From Psychrosphaera sp. F3M07 (GTDB lineage Bacteria > Pseudomonadota > Gammaproteobacteria > Enterobacterales > Alteromonadaceae): 64,000 nt of DNA. The translations under genes and the position numbers were made by a program. Positions 56,201 to 64,000 of the stretch are shown here, piece after piece. Within the stretch, counting starts at the first letter, position 1. The number at the start of each line of letters is the position of its first letter. The notes below the pieces were generated by a model. It was not told the DNA's origin and did no database searches. It saw only the letters and a program-made list of their open reading frames with translations. The stretch covers positions 73,024 to 137,023 of the forward strand of contig NZ_JAHKPJ010000002.1 in assembly GCF_018860345.1 (NCBI RefSeq), given 5' to 3'.

Positions 56201-56809
56201 GTCAAAAAAATCCAACCTAAATGGTTGGTCGCTGCCCATTGGGAATAAATCTAAGATGGATCCTCGTACTGAAAATTCACCATGTTCAATAACCTGTTCC
56301 ACGTGACGATAGCCGTTACTTTCTAATTGCAGTGTTAACGCCGAAATATTGTTGGTGTCACCTGCGGCAAAAATAAAACTATTGCCCTGAATATACTCAA
56401 CCGGACTTAAAAAATGCATCAAAGTGCTAATAGGCACTATCACTATGCCTTTGGTCATTTTTGGCAATTGATATAAAGTTAAAAGTCGCTGTGAAATAAT
56501 GTCTTGATGCGGAGAAAACGTGTCGTATGGCAGTATTTCCCAATCAGGAAAAGTAAATACGTTAAAGTCATTTGGTACTAAAGATAATATCTCAGCTTCT
56601 AATCGGTGTGCCGCCGGAGTGCTCTCTGTAATGACGACAGTTACTCGGTCTGAATATAATGCACTTTCTGCAATAGCTAACGTTTTACTGCTACCGGTAA
56701 GACGACCCCAAGAGATCTTGTCAGACTTAGTTGCGGTAGAGGCTTTAGGTATTGGTAAATTGGTGAGTTTTGTTAACGGCAGGGATGCGGTTGAAACCTT
56801 GTTAGACAC
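53279..56809 (-). CDS. mfd: Transcription-repair coupling factor Mfd
   Basis: A DNA translocase that removes stalled RNA polymerase and recruits UvrA for repair. The 1176 residues show a UvrB-homologous N-terminal region, the RNA-polymerase-interacting part (GRYLGLQTIDAGG, FVTIEYANEAKLYVPV), then SF2 helicase motifs: Walker A GDVGFGKT (656-663), DEEH (757-760), GRVGRS and the C-terminal TRCF domain. The start is a GTG at 56809 after GGAA. It is upstream of csiV on the same strand. Confidence 0.96.
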   Translation of the reverse strand: MSNKVSTASLPLTKLTNLPIPKASTATKSDKISWGRLTGSSKTLAIAESALYSDRVTVVITESTPAAHRLEAEILSLVPNDFNVFTFPDWEILPYDTFSPHQDIISQRLLTLYQLPKMTKGIVIVPISTLMHFLSPVEYIQGNSFIFAAGDTNNISALTLQLESNGYRHVEQVIEHGEFSVRGSILDLFPMGSDQPFRLDFFDDEIDTIRYFDPESQRSKDKVDSINLLPAHEFPLDSKGIELFRNNYREAFTVRNEKDSLYKLVTEGSFPAGIEYYLPLFFDSVATLFDYFPTNSQIIQVGDIKQQAEHFLADIEHRYNNLNVDSLRPLLPPSQLFLEINKVFGQFNNWPSIKLEKGVLPAGAGKFNANTEAVPDIVIDSQLKSPFNKIIAYVLEQKEQQGRIIFNVESPGRRETLLELLKQAQLKPTQHPTISDFIQSNSDIGIVITSLEHSFKMLALVENNSVPITFITETELLGGRVSQRNRNKRQKNISTDALVRNLAELKLGQAIVHIEHGVGRYLGLQTIDAGGMASEFVTIEYANEAKLYVPVGNLHLLSRYSGGDTESAPLNKLGSDAWEKARKKAAEKIKDVAAELLDIYAQRAAKPGYQYSLDRDGYRQFSASFPFEETDDQQSAINAVINDMKSKNAMDRLVCGDVGFGKTEVAMRAAYVAVNDGKQVAVLVPTTLLAQQHYENFSDRFADWPVKVEVLSRFKSAKQQTEILEQLKDGKVDIVVGTHKLIQDNIKFKDLGLLIIDEEHRFGVKQKEAIKKLRADVDILTLTATPIPRTLNMAMSGMRDLSIIATPPAKRLAVKTFVRKYDLELIKEAIMRETNRGGQVYFLHNNVETIEQRAKDIEALMPDVRVVVAHGQMRERDLERIMSDFYHQRYNVLLCTTIIETGIDVPTANTIIMERADRLGLAQLHQLRGRVGRSHHQAYAYLLTPPPKSITKDAIKRLEAIESLEDLGAGFALATHDLEIRGAGELLGDDQTGQIHTIGFTLYMEMLEQAVEALKQGKELTLDALNAKQTEVELRIPALLPDSYIHEVNIRLSLYKRIATCTNVDELNEIKVELIDRFGLLPDAAKNLFTVGEFRQRAQKLGITKIEGGPRGGSITFGDNTKVDPVFIISLIQQHPSVYKLDGGNKLKFVLENKDTEDRIKLINSMLNDFEHKLKK

Positions 56810-57430
56810 TAATTATTCCATAACAAACGACAATAATGACGTTAGTGTAACTTGATTGGCATGATAAAAAAAGAATCCGGCATTGAGTTGTTTTTCATTT
56901 TGGCATCCTATCTGCCAGATGACGTGAATGATGGGGGGAATTTTGTTAAATAGATTGAGTGCTTTTAATTCGTTTTGTGAAATTACCGTTAAATTGAATT
57001 TGTAAGGACTTTAAGGTTTCACCTTGACGACGACCATACCTTTTTTTAACAGCCAAAAAAGGTAGGCGACTTTTTATAATTAAACAGAGCGCCGCTCCTA
57101 ATTAATATTCATATCTTCAATACAATTCAGTTTTATCTTCAAAAACGGGATTTACATTCGTCCCTTGGTCATCTAATTAAACATCCTTGTTTCGATAATA
57201 TCCCATCATCCATGATGTGAAAAACAAGCCTGTATTCGACATCCTCGCAACTGCGTCCTGCGTTTTTCTACTTACATCCATCCATGGATTAATGTCTCAT
57301 ATTTTGGAAAATTTAGTTTATTTCAGGAATATTAAGATGGAGGGGCAAAATCAAAATCAAAAGTGATTTTAGCTGTTCGCTCTTTTGTACTAGATATTTA
57401 ACTCTTCAACTTTCATATTAGCCAGCAATT
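56810..57430. other. Long intergenic region with repeat-like hairpins
   Basis: No credible gene is seen over 621 bp. It contains a 10-bp perfect hairpin (57037-57064), short CATCCATG-type symmetric motifs (CATCA/TGATG at 57204-57217, ATCCAT/ATGGAT at 57276-57289), and TGATTTTAGCTG near 57362, also found on the other side of the PilZ gene. It resembles repetitive intergenic DNA of Alteromonadales. Confidence 0.5.
57037..57064. repeat. 10-bp perfect hairpin
   Basis: TACCTTTTTT and AAAAAAGGTA are separated by 8 nt. On either strand the stem includes a run of T's, so it could act as a weak bidirectional terminator for the minus-strand PilZ gene. Confidence 0.5.
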
Positions 57431-58051
57431 TTATTTATTAGATCTCTGTTTGGTTTTGTTCAATAACAACTTTGATTGTTGATGCAATGATGCTCTTACC
57501 ACCACTTCACGGTCTTCATCTCGGATACGGTGAAACACGACTTTGTAAGTATATGATGTTGCTGGGGGTTCGTTATTTACAATATCTTCATCTGGGCTAA
57601 TCGTTTCAACCTCTACAATTTTCCCTAAACAAAAAACCGCAGCGGCTTCTTCATTAAAAAATAACTTACATTGGATCCAGTTATTTAGTGTAAATACTTG
57701 TTCCGATTGAAATACAAAACCGCCGCCGCCATATGAGCTCGCTTGAAATTTTAAGTCGTCGTCATCTTGGCCTTGTAAGATATAACTCATCATTAAATCT
57801 ATTTTACGGCTTTGAGCTTTTAGGTATTCAGCTAAAGGTTCAATCACGTCACCAAGTTGACGCAGTGGACGTAACATAGTTTGTTCTAAACCTTTCATTT
57901 CAGACGCTATTTTATATGGGGTTGGGATCATGGCTTCAAACTGATCCATGGTTGGGATTGAATCCCAATCGCCACCATCTTTGATATTGACAGGAATTTG
58001 ATGCTCTAATTGGAAATACTCTGAAAACAGTTCTAAGTCTTGTTCAGTCAT
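57431..58051 (-). CDS. Noncanonical PilZ-like protein
   Basis: A 206-residue cytosolic protein. An N-terminal helical region leads to a C-terminal beta-rich region (about 100-195) with QASSYGGGGFVFQSE and VVFHRIRDEDREVVVRASLHQ, resembling the PilZ-family protein found at this place (between mfd and lolC) in Vibrio. The usual cyclic-di-GMP motifs RxxxR and (D/N)xSxxG are not clear, so binding may be lost. The order mfd - PilZ-like - lolCDE supports the assignment. The function is unknown; a scaffold or regulator is possible. Confidence 0.65.
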   Translation of the reverse strand: MTEQDLELFSEYFQLEHQIPVNIKDGGDWDSIPTMDQFEAMIPTPYKIASEMKGLEQTMLRPLRQLGDVIEPLAEYLKAQSRKIDLMMSYILQGQDDDDLKFQASSYGGGGFVFQSEQVFTLNNWIQCKLFFNEEAAAVFCLGKIVEVETISPDEDIVNNEPPATSYTYKVVFHRIRDEDREVVVRASLHQQSKLLLNKTKQRSNK

Positions 58052-58094
58052 ACTATTACTCTAAGGTTTTACTAACCAGTTACGACAACTCGTA

Positions 58095-58157
58095 ATACCA
58101 AATCTCATAAGGCGATTGATTTTAGCTGAACGAACAACTCTATATGACCTTTGGTAT
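58095..58157. repeat. Inverted-repeat element between the PilZ-like gene and lolC
   Basis: ATACCAAA (58095-58102) and TTTGGTAT (58150-58157) bound a 63-bp unit containing TGATTTTAGCTG. Similar ATACCAAAT-type elements are recalled from Shewanella and Colwellia intergenic regions, but this is memory only. Confidence 0.5.
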
Positions 58158-58281
58158 CGCTTGTACTTTAACAATGAAAACCATATTATCGAAGCTTATG
58201 TTTAATTACATTAAATAATTGATCCGCTTAGGCAATTTCGACTTAACTATATTTAAATGTAACCAACTCAATAGAATCTCA

Positions 58282-59574
58282 ATGAACTTTCCAATTAGTT
58301 TACAAATCGGTTTACGGTATTCCAAAGCAGCCAAAGACGGAAAATTTATCAGTTTCATCTCTTTTTTCTCTATGGCGGGCATCGCATTAGGCGTCTTAGC
58401 GCTGGTTTTAGTGATGTCAGTGATGGATGGGTTTGAAGGTATTTTAAAACAACGTATTTTAGGTGCGGTGCCGCATGTACTAATAAAACCTATCTCGCAA
58501 CCTAACTCTGCTCCATCAACCACACTTGATGTACAACAATTTAACGACATGATTCAAAACGCTGAGTTTAAACAAGACATAATCCAAGTGCTGCCTCTGG
58601 TGCAATCTGTCGCCATAATGCAATTACCCTCCGATTTAAAAGGCGTGATGGCACAAGGCATCAGTGACGACAAGTCCATCCCATTAGGAGTTCTAAATAG
58701 TTTATCGAAAAGTCAATATTCTACTACGCCAGATGCAAGCAGTGCCGCCAGTTGGTCTCGTTTTATGGATAGTAAATATGGCATTGTTGTTGGTCAATAT
58801 ATGGCTATGGAATATGGCTTGGCTGTTGGCGATAAAATTAGGTTAATGATCAGCGGTACAAGCCATTACACGCCGATAGGGCGTATGCCGTCACAACGTA
58901 CTTTTACCATTGTTGATATGTTCCATACTGAAAGCGAGATAGATGAACAGTTAGTCTTTGTTCGCTCACAAGATTTAAACCGATTAATGAGAAAATCTCC
59001 GGCTGACAATGAAGGTATTCGGTTAGTGCTTAATGATGCATTTTTGGCGAATGAGATCGCACAGCAAATAACGGAATATTTTCCTAAGTCCGATTACAAA
59101 ATTGAGAACTGGCATGATACGCACGGTAAGTTATTTGATGCGGTTAAAATGGAAAAAACCATGATGTGGTTCATGTTAAGTTTAATTATATGTGTTGCCG
59201 CGTTTAACATTGTTTCAGCATTAGTCATGATGGTGACCAAAAAACAAAACGAAGTGGCAATACTAAAAACTCTTGGTATGACGCCAAATACTATTTCTAA
59301 TATTTTTATTGTGCAAGGTGCCTACAACGGGGTTTTTGGTGCCTTATTAGGTGGAAGTATTGGTGCGATATTAACCTTAAACTTAAATGGTTTTATGGCT
59401 GCCACAGGATTAAATTTTTTGGGCGTGGCCGGGATTGGATTACCTATAGAATTTAGTTGGTTGAAGTTAACTTATATTGTTAGTTTAGCCATCATAATGG
59501 CGCTATTAGCTAGTATTTACCCAGCCAAGAAGGCAGCACAGTTAATGCCTGCCGATGTATTACGTTATGAGTAA
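58282..59574 (+). CDS. lolC: Lipoprotein-releasing ABC permease LolC
   Basis: An inner-membrane permease of the LolCDE complex that extracts outer-membrane lipoproteins and hands them to LolA. The ATG at 58282 gives 430 residues (an upstream ATG-like opening at 58219 is unlikely). One N-terminal membrane segment (about 24-46), a large periplasmic domain, then three segments (about 295-420). LolC-type motifs are FPISLQIGLRYSKA and SVMDGFEGILKQRILG. lolD and lolE follow. Confidence 0.93.
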   Translation: MNFPISLQIGLRYSKAAKDGKFISFISFFSMAGIALGVLALVLVMSVMDGFEGILKQRILGAVPHVLIKPISQPNSAPSTTLDVQQFNDMIQNAEFKQDIIQVLPLVQSVAIMQLPSDLKGVMAQGISDDKSIPLGVLNSLSKSQYSTTPDASSAASWSRFMDSKYGIVVGQYMAMEYGLAVGDKIRLMISGTSHYTPIGRMPSQRTFTIVDMFHTESEIDEQLVFVRSQDLNRLMRKSPADNEGIRLVLNDAFLANEIAQQITEYFPKSDYKIENWHDTHGKLFDAVKMEKTMMWFMLSLIICVAAFNIVSALVMMVTKKQNEVAILKTLGMTPNTISNIFIVQGAYNGVFGALLGGSIGAILTLNLNGFMAATGLNFLGVAGIGLPIEFSWLKLTYIVSLAIIMALLASIYPAKKAAQLMPADVLRYE

Positions 59575-60292
59575 AACAATGAATAATGAAACAACAGATA
59601 TGAACTTGGTTGAATGCCAAAATGTAATTAAACAATATGCCGATGTGTTAGACGCGAAATCTAAAGATCCGGCATTGATGACCCAAGTATTAAAAGGCAT
59701 CAACTTAGATATTCGCCAAGGTGAGCAAATTGCTATTTTGGGACAATCAGGTTCTGGTAAAAGTACTTTGTTACATATTCTGGGGATGTTGGATGAACCG
59801 ACATCCGGAGTGGTTAAAATTTTAGGTCAAGATATAACTGGCTTAAATGAAATCCAGCGAGCTCAGTTTAGAAACGAAAACATGGGGTTTATTTACCAAT
59901 TTCATCATTTGTTAATGGAGTTCAGTGCATTAGAAAATGTTGCTATGCCTTTATTAATAAAAGGTGTAAGTAACCAAGAAGCAAATAAAGAGGCCGCTAA
60001 ATTATTGGAGTTAGTTGGCTTATCACACAGGTTAAATCATAATCCAGCCCAGTTATCAGGTGGTGAACGTCAGCGTGTTGCGATTGCTAGAGCCTTAGTT
60101 AACAAACCTAAGTTGGTATTAGCAGACGAACCAACAGGTAATTTAGATAAAAAAAATGCCGAGCAGATCTTTAAGTTATTTATGCAGCTTAACCAAGAAT
60201 TAGGCACCAGTTTGGTGGTAGTAACCCATGATTTGGAGTTAGCGGCACGCTTTAGTCGAGTGATAAAACTCGATGACGGGTTAATAAGTTAA
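59567..60292 (+). CDS. lolD: Lipoprotein-releasing ATPase LolD
   Basis: The ATPase of LolCDE at the inner face of the inner membrane. Walker A LGQSGSGKST, the signature LSGGERQRVAIARAL and Walker B LVLADEPTGNLD are all present. Several nearby ATGs are possible (59567, 59579, 59600); 59567 overlaps the lolC stop by 8 bp, which supports coupling. The N-terminus has an additional short acidic stretch before VLKGINLDI. Confidence 0.95.
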   Translation: MSKTMNNETTDMNLVECQNVIKQYADVLDAKSKDPALMTQVLKGINLDIRQGEQIAILGQSGSGKSTLLHILGMLDEPTSGVVKILGQDITGLNEIQRAQFRNENMGFIYQFHHLLMEFSALENVAMPLLIKGVSNQEANKEAAKLLELVGLSHRLNHNPAQLSGGERQRVAIARALVNKPKLVLADEPTGNLDKKNAEQIFKLFMQLNQELGTSLVVVTHDLELAARFSRVIKLDDGLIS

Positions 60293-60297
60293 ATCTA

Positions 60298-61587
60298 ATG
60301 ATGTCTAAATTTATTTCTTTTTTCAGTCCATCGGTACAGTTATCAGCGACATTTGCTCAACGTTATTACCATGCCGCTTTTCAAAATAAGTACATTCGTT
60401 TTATTAATAGGGCATCCAAGGTTGGCATAAGTGTGGGGGTGGCCGCGTTAATTATTGGGCTGTCAATAATGAACGGATTTGAACGAGAGTTAAAAAACTC
60501 GCTGTTAGCTGTTGTCCCTGATGTAGAATTTGAAGCGGTTAATGGAACGTTACCTAATTGGCACATTACCCAACACAGTATTTTACAAAACCCAAATGTA
60601 TTAGGTGCAGCTCCTTATATAAAAGTGAATGCGATGGTGCAAAAGCAAAATGATTTAGAAGCCATATTGCTGCATGGTGTTTCACCAAAATTAGAAACTG
60701 AGGTAAATGCCACCTTCAAATATATAAAATCAGGGCGCTGGTTAACGGATAATCAATCAGCCACACAACCGAATACAGTAGAAGCGGTTATTGGCCAAGG
60801 TTTAGCCGACAAACTCTCGTTGGCAGTTGACGATGATATAGAATTACTTATCCCCAATACCTTAGCATCCGGCAAACTTGCCGCGCCTAAATACCTTAAA
60901 GCAAAAATTGTTGGTATTTATCAAATTGGTGGCCAAATGGATTATGGCCAGGTTTATGTGTCGTTAGACACAGTGCAAGAAAAGTTTAATTGGACAGAAC
61001 AACAAGCTGAAGGTATTAAAGTTGCGTTAACCGACCCTTTTAATGCACAAATTATAGCTCGTCAAATTGGCAGTAGTTTGCAAGATTATGTGTATGTATT
61101 GGACTGGTTTAGAACCAATGGCCATGTGTATAACGATATAGTGATGGTTAAAGACATTATGTATTTAGTCATGGTATTAGTGATGTCGGTGGCCTGTTTT
61201 AATATCGTGTCGTCATTAACGATGGCGATTCAAGAAAAACACAGCGACATAGGCATATTAAAAACCATGGGATTAACGCCGGTGATTGTTAAACGAGTGT
61301 TTGTCATGATGGGGATGTTAACTGCGATAAAAGGCATTGGCTGGGGGATGGTTTGGGGAGTAGTGTTAACTCTTTGCATACCAGAATTGTTTAGTGTGGT
61401 TGAGCAATTATTTAATGTTAAAGCACTGGATGGTGAAGTGTATTTTATTGATTATTTACCAACAGAGTTAGACGTTGTGCAGGTACTTATTGTGTCAGTT
61501 ACCGCCTTTATTATTGCCTATTTTGCGACGTTATACCCTGCAAGCAGGGCATCTAAATTGTCACCGGTGGAGTTGATTTCAGGGTGA
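60298..61587 (+). CDS. lolE: Lipoprotein-releasing ABC permease LolE
   Basis: The second permease of LolCDE, 429 residues. It has one N-terminal segment (VGISVGVAALIIGLSIMNG), a periplasmic domain and three C-terminal segments. NGFERELKNSLLAVVPDVEF is typical of the LolC/LolE family, and its pairing with lolC on either side of lolD identifies it. The ATG at 60298 is followed by a second ATG. It starts 5 bp after lolD, completing a lolCDE operon. Confidence 0.93.
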   Translation: MMSKFISFFSPSVQLSATFAQRYYHAAFQNKYIRFINRASKVGISVGVAALIIGLSIMNGFERELKNSLLAVVPDVEFEAVNGTLPNWHITQHSILQNPNVLGAAPYIKVNAMVQKQNDLEAILLHGVSPKLETEVNATFKYIKSGRWLTDNQSATQPNTVEAVIGQGLADKLSLAVDDDIELLIPNTLASGKLAAPKYLKAKIVGIYQIGGQMDYGQVYVSLDTVQEKFNWTEQQAEGIKVALTDPFNAQIIARQIGSSLQDYVYVLDWFRTNGHVYNDIVMVKDIMYLVMVLVMSVACFNIVSSLTMAIQEKHSDIGILKTMGLTPVIVKRVFVMMGMLTAIKGIGWGMVWGVVLTLCIPELFSVVEQLFNVKALDGEVYFIDYLPTELDVVQVLIVSVTAFIIAYFATLYPASRASKLSPVELISG

Positions 61588-61611
61588 TAGCTCTATCTTT
61601 ATGGCTTATCA

Positions 61612-62274
61612 TTAAACATAAAAGTAGATCATAAAGAAATGACAAATCGCGCCGCCTAAAACAAACATATGCCAAATAGCGTGGTTAAACGGTATTTTTT
61701 TATTCACATAAAAATATACGCCAGAGGCATAACTTAATCCGCCAAACGCTAATAACATAAAACCATTGTGTTCCAGCGCGTCATACAATCTTGATATAAA
61801 AAATAGTGAAATAAAGCCCATTCCTAGGTAGGTGGCCAATGAAATTATTTTATATTGTGAACCAAATTTAATCTTAAAACCTATGCCTAACAAAGCCAAA
61901 AACCAAATAACCGTTAACATAACAAAACCTAACGTACCGCCCAATGTCACTGCCATAAGCGGGGTATAAGTACCGGCAATTAATAAATAAATGGCACAAT
62001 GATCAAATAGCTTAAACAGCTTTTTTACTTGAGGTTGGTTAAAGGCATGATACAAAGTCGAGGCTAAAAATAAGCTAGTTAAACTCAGTCCATATACCAA
62101 ATAACTAAACAACAAAGTGAGGCTTTCAATCTCGCTAGCAGAAACTAATAATAGGGTTAAACCTGCAACACTTAATAAAGCGCCAATGCCATGACTGACA
62201 GAGTTGGCTATTTCTTCATTTACGGAATAACTTGCGAGTTTTGTTGTTGGTGTTTTTATATATTTATTATTCAT
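61612..62274 (-). CDS. Haemolysin-III family membrane protein
   Basis: A 220-residue protein with seven membrane segments, PAQR/YqfA class. Conserved residues are in NSVSHGIGALLSVAG, ASTLYHAF, YLLIAGTYTPLMAV and NHAIWHMFVLGGAICHF; these His/Asp residues resemble a zinc site of the hydrolase-like receptors. Despite the name, a toxin role is not implied. It converges on lolE. Confidence 0.9.
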   Translation of the reverse strand: MNNKYIKTPTTKLASYSVNEEIANSVSHGIGALLSVAGLTLLLVSASEIESLTLLFSYLVYGLSLTSLFLASTLYHAFNQPQVKKLFKLFDHCAIYLLIAGTYTPLMAVTLGGTLGFVMLTVIWFLALLGIGFKIKFGSQYKIISLATYLGMGFISLFFISRLYDALEHNGFMLLAFGGLSYASGVYFYVNKKIPFNHAIWHMFVLGGAICHFFMIYFYV

Positions 62275-62401
62275 AACGGCCTTTCAGCGTACACGTGTTC
62301 GCCGAATGATAACAGGTGTTTGTGACATTAGAAAGAATATTACTGCTACAAATTTAATCATATAAAATCTAATGAAATATTTGCCATTAAACTTAAAGCA
62401 T

Positions 62402-62430
62402 AAAAAAACCGAAATGTTTTAACATTCCGG
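62402..62430 (-). terminator. Rho-independent terminator after pyrC
   Basis: On the minus strand a 10-bp stem (CCGGAATGTT / AACATTTCGG, one wobble pair) is followed by seven T's, about 70 bp after the pyrC stop. Confidence 0.85.
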
Positions 62431-62499
62431 CTTAATTCATTGTTTATATATTCTGAATTGAATGACTAAGTATTTTATGAAATTGGTATAAACCAATAT

Positions 62500-63534
62500 T
62501 TAACTTTTAATTTTCCAGCTGCAGGTTTGTCCACCAAAAAATGGCACAATAGGGTTACCGTTTGGTAAAGTGATCTCGGCTGGAATCGTCCAGTCTTCTT
62601 TTACCAAGGTTATACTTGTGGTGTTACGCGGTAAGCCATAAAAATCAGCTCCATGATGTGAAGCAAAACCTTCAAGTTTATCGAGTGCCCCTAACTCATC
62701 AAATACATGGGTATATAATTCAATTGCACTCCAAGCGCTGTAACAACCGGCACAACCACATGCATTTTCTTTTTTGTCTTTTTCATGAGGGGCAGAATCT
62801 GTGCCTAAGAAAAACTTTTTATTACCTGTCGCAACAACCGCTCTTAACGCTTGCTGGTGGGTATTACGTTTTAATACTGGCAGGCAATAATTATGCGGAC
62901 GCACACCACCAACTAATAAGTCGTTACGGTTTAATAATAAATGTTGTGGAGTGATAGTCGCGGCAACGTTGTCATTGGCGGCGAGAACAAATTCAACGGC
63001 ATCTTGAGTTGTGATGTGCTCAAACACCACTTTTAAATCAGGGAATGCACTAACAATACGGATCATGTTTTGATCAATGAACTCTTTTTCACGATCAAAA
63101 ATATCTATGTGATGGTCCGTGACTTCGCCATGCACTAACAACAACATACCTTGTTTTTGCATTTCTTCAAAAATAGGAAATAAACTATCAAGTGCACTAA
63201 CCGCTGCATCAGAGTTTGTGGTAGCGCCTGCCGGGTATAATTTAGCGGCTAATGTGCCTGCGGCTTTGGCTTCAATAATATCTTCGCGACTTGTATCGTT
63301 GGTTAAATACAAGGTCATAATAGGCTCAAAAGTACTACCTTGTGGTCGTGCGGCTAATATTCTGTCTTTATAAGCACTTACCATTGCTGCGTTGGTAACA
63401 GGGGGAACTAAATTAGGCATAACAACAGCACGTTGAAAACAACGAGCGGTTGCAGGTACTGTCTCGTTTAGTATATCGCCGTCTCGAAAATGTAAGTGCC
63501 AGTCATCTGGTGTTTGAATTGTAATTTGAGTCAT
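62500..63534 (-). CDS. pyrC: Dihydroorotase
   Basis: A zinc enzyme that cyclises N-carbamoyl-aspartate to dihydroorotate in pyrimidine synthesis. The 344 residues are the usual length of the E. coli-type enzyme. [11 protein letters not shown] gives two metal ligands, [10 protein letters not shown] holds the carboxylated lysine region, and [16 protein letters not shown] gives the catalytic Asp with a conserved CAGCYSA. It is separate from pyrD. A terminator follows. Confidence 0.96.
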   Translation of the reverse strand: MTQITIQTPDDWHLHFRDGDILNETVPATARCFQRAVVMPNLVPPVTNAAMVSAYKDRILAARPQGSTFEPIMTLYLTNDTSREDIIEAKAAGTLAAKLYPAGATTNSDAAVSALDSLFPIFEEMQKQGMLLLVHGEVTDHHIDIFDREKEFIDQNMIRIVSAFPDLKVVFEHITTQDAVEFVLAANDNVAATITPQHLLLNRNDLLVGGVRPHNYCLPVLKRNTHQQALRAVVATGNKKFFLGTDSAPHEKDKKENACGCAGCYSAWSAIELYTHVFDELGALDKLEGFASHHGADFYGLPRNTTSITLVKEDWTIPAEITLPNGNPIVPFFGGQTCSWKIKS

Positions 63535-63593
63535 TGTTGATCCTGAAATTAGAAGTTATTAAGTGCAAATACACAGAGATATTTATATTCGTA

Positions 63594-64000
63594 TTAGTTG
63601 TCTTTATTTTTATTTAGACGTTTTAATTTTCGGTCTGACCAAGCTCTTGCCACCGAATATCGCCATAAGATATCGATACCAAAAAATCCAATAATGGCGC
63701 ACACACTGGCGACGACAAGACAGCCAAACAAAAAGGTAGGGCCAATAGTTGATAAACTAGCAACTAACCAATCCCAACTCAATTGGAAGGCAAAGTTATG
63801 TCCCGTTGGACCTAAAATCCATTCACCAACTTTATAACAGCCATAAAATAATGGTGGCATCGTTAACGGGTTACTGATCCATACAAGACCAACTGAAAGC
63901 GGTAAGTTTACTTTAAAGATGATCGCAAATAATGCAGATAAATACATCTGGAACGGCACGGGAATAAAGGCGTTAAATAGGCCTATTGCGAATGCGCCTC
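63594..64000 (-). CDS. DUF2062-family membrane protein, 5' end outside the window
   Basis: The frame is open to the window's right edge, so the N-terminus is missing. The visible part has family motifs AFIPVPFQMYLSALFAII, VNLPLSVGLVWISNPLTMPP and a hydrophobic C-terminal helix before a basic tail (RKLKRLNKNKDN). DUF2062 proteins are small inner-membrane proteins of unknown role. It ends about 60 bp before the pyrC start, same strand. Confidence 0.85.
   Translation of the reverse strand, partial: GAFAIGLFNAFIPVPFQMYLSALFAIIFKVNLPLSVGLVWISNPLTMPPLFYGCYKVGEWILGPTGHNFAFQLSWDWLVASLSTIGPTFLFGCLVVASVCAIIGFFGIDILWRYSVARAWSDRKLKRLNKNKDN

Noticed and set aside
61612-62274. Haemolysin toxin
   Set aside because: The haemolysin-III name is historical; the protein is a PAQR/YqfA-type seven-segment membrane protein.
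1-64000. tRNA, rRNA or CRISPR loci
   Set aside because: No cloverleaf-like segment, rRNA-like stretch or spaced repeat array was noticed on either strand by eye.

Overview
The window looks like the chromosome of an AT-rich marine gammaproteobacterium, most likely an Alteromonadales member near Colwellia/Thalassotalea. This is inferred from protein resemblance and gene order (pyrD-zapC; msrC-proQ-prc; mfd and a PilZ-like gene beside lolCDE; pepN-DUF2835), not from a database search. No rRNA, tRNA, CRISPR array or intact insertion sequence was seen.

Layout. 1-5.2 kb: hisF (-) behind its own promoter, a GH13 alpha-amylase lipoprotein, NAD-malic enzyme, glyoxalase I. 5.2-8.2 kb: a membrane-embedded chemoreceptor overlapping a Cys-rich thioredoxin-like membrane protein, a 55-residue small protein, and a DUF2007 zinc-ribbon protein. 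8.3-15.4 kb: a two-domain 6-pyruvoyl-tetrahydropterin-synthase-like protein coupled to an M23 peptidase, an M61 peptidase, a thioesterase, a DUF962 protein, a LytS/LytTR-type two-component pair, and a truncated haemoglobin. 15.5-22.4 kb: a minus-strand set (AraC regulator, BASS transporter, epimerase, exported propeller with a c-haem motif, MFS, SDR) that looks like an uncharacterised catabolic or modification pathway. 22.5-32.8 kb: pfkA, a lipoprotein, msrC-(94 aa)-proQ-prc, an NhaC antiporter, pepN-DUF2835.

32.9-39.8 kb holds a DUF1302 / DUF1329 / YCF48 / RND set. Its predicted locations (outer membrane, periplasm, periplasm, inner membrane) suggest an envelope-spanning system for a hydrophobic molecule. 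40.1-48.0 kb: large NAD-glutamate dehydrogenase, then pyrD and zapC-deoB. 48.1-50.95 kb: a lone accessory gene encoding a HEPN - NB-ARC/STAND ATPase - TPR protein, a candidate anti-phage sensor, followed by about 490 bp of apparently decayed DNA. 51-64 kb: GNAT, an unknown gene, csiV, mfd, a PilZ-like gene between repeat-like intergenic regions, lolCDE, a haemolysin-III family membrane protein, pyrC, and a DUF2062 gene cut by the window edge.

The two best candidates for under-described biology are the HEPN-STAND gene and the DUF1302/DUF1329/YCF48/RND cluster. The c-haem propeller operon and the split-active-site PTPS protein come next.
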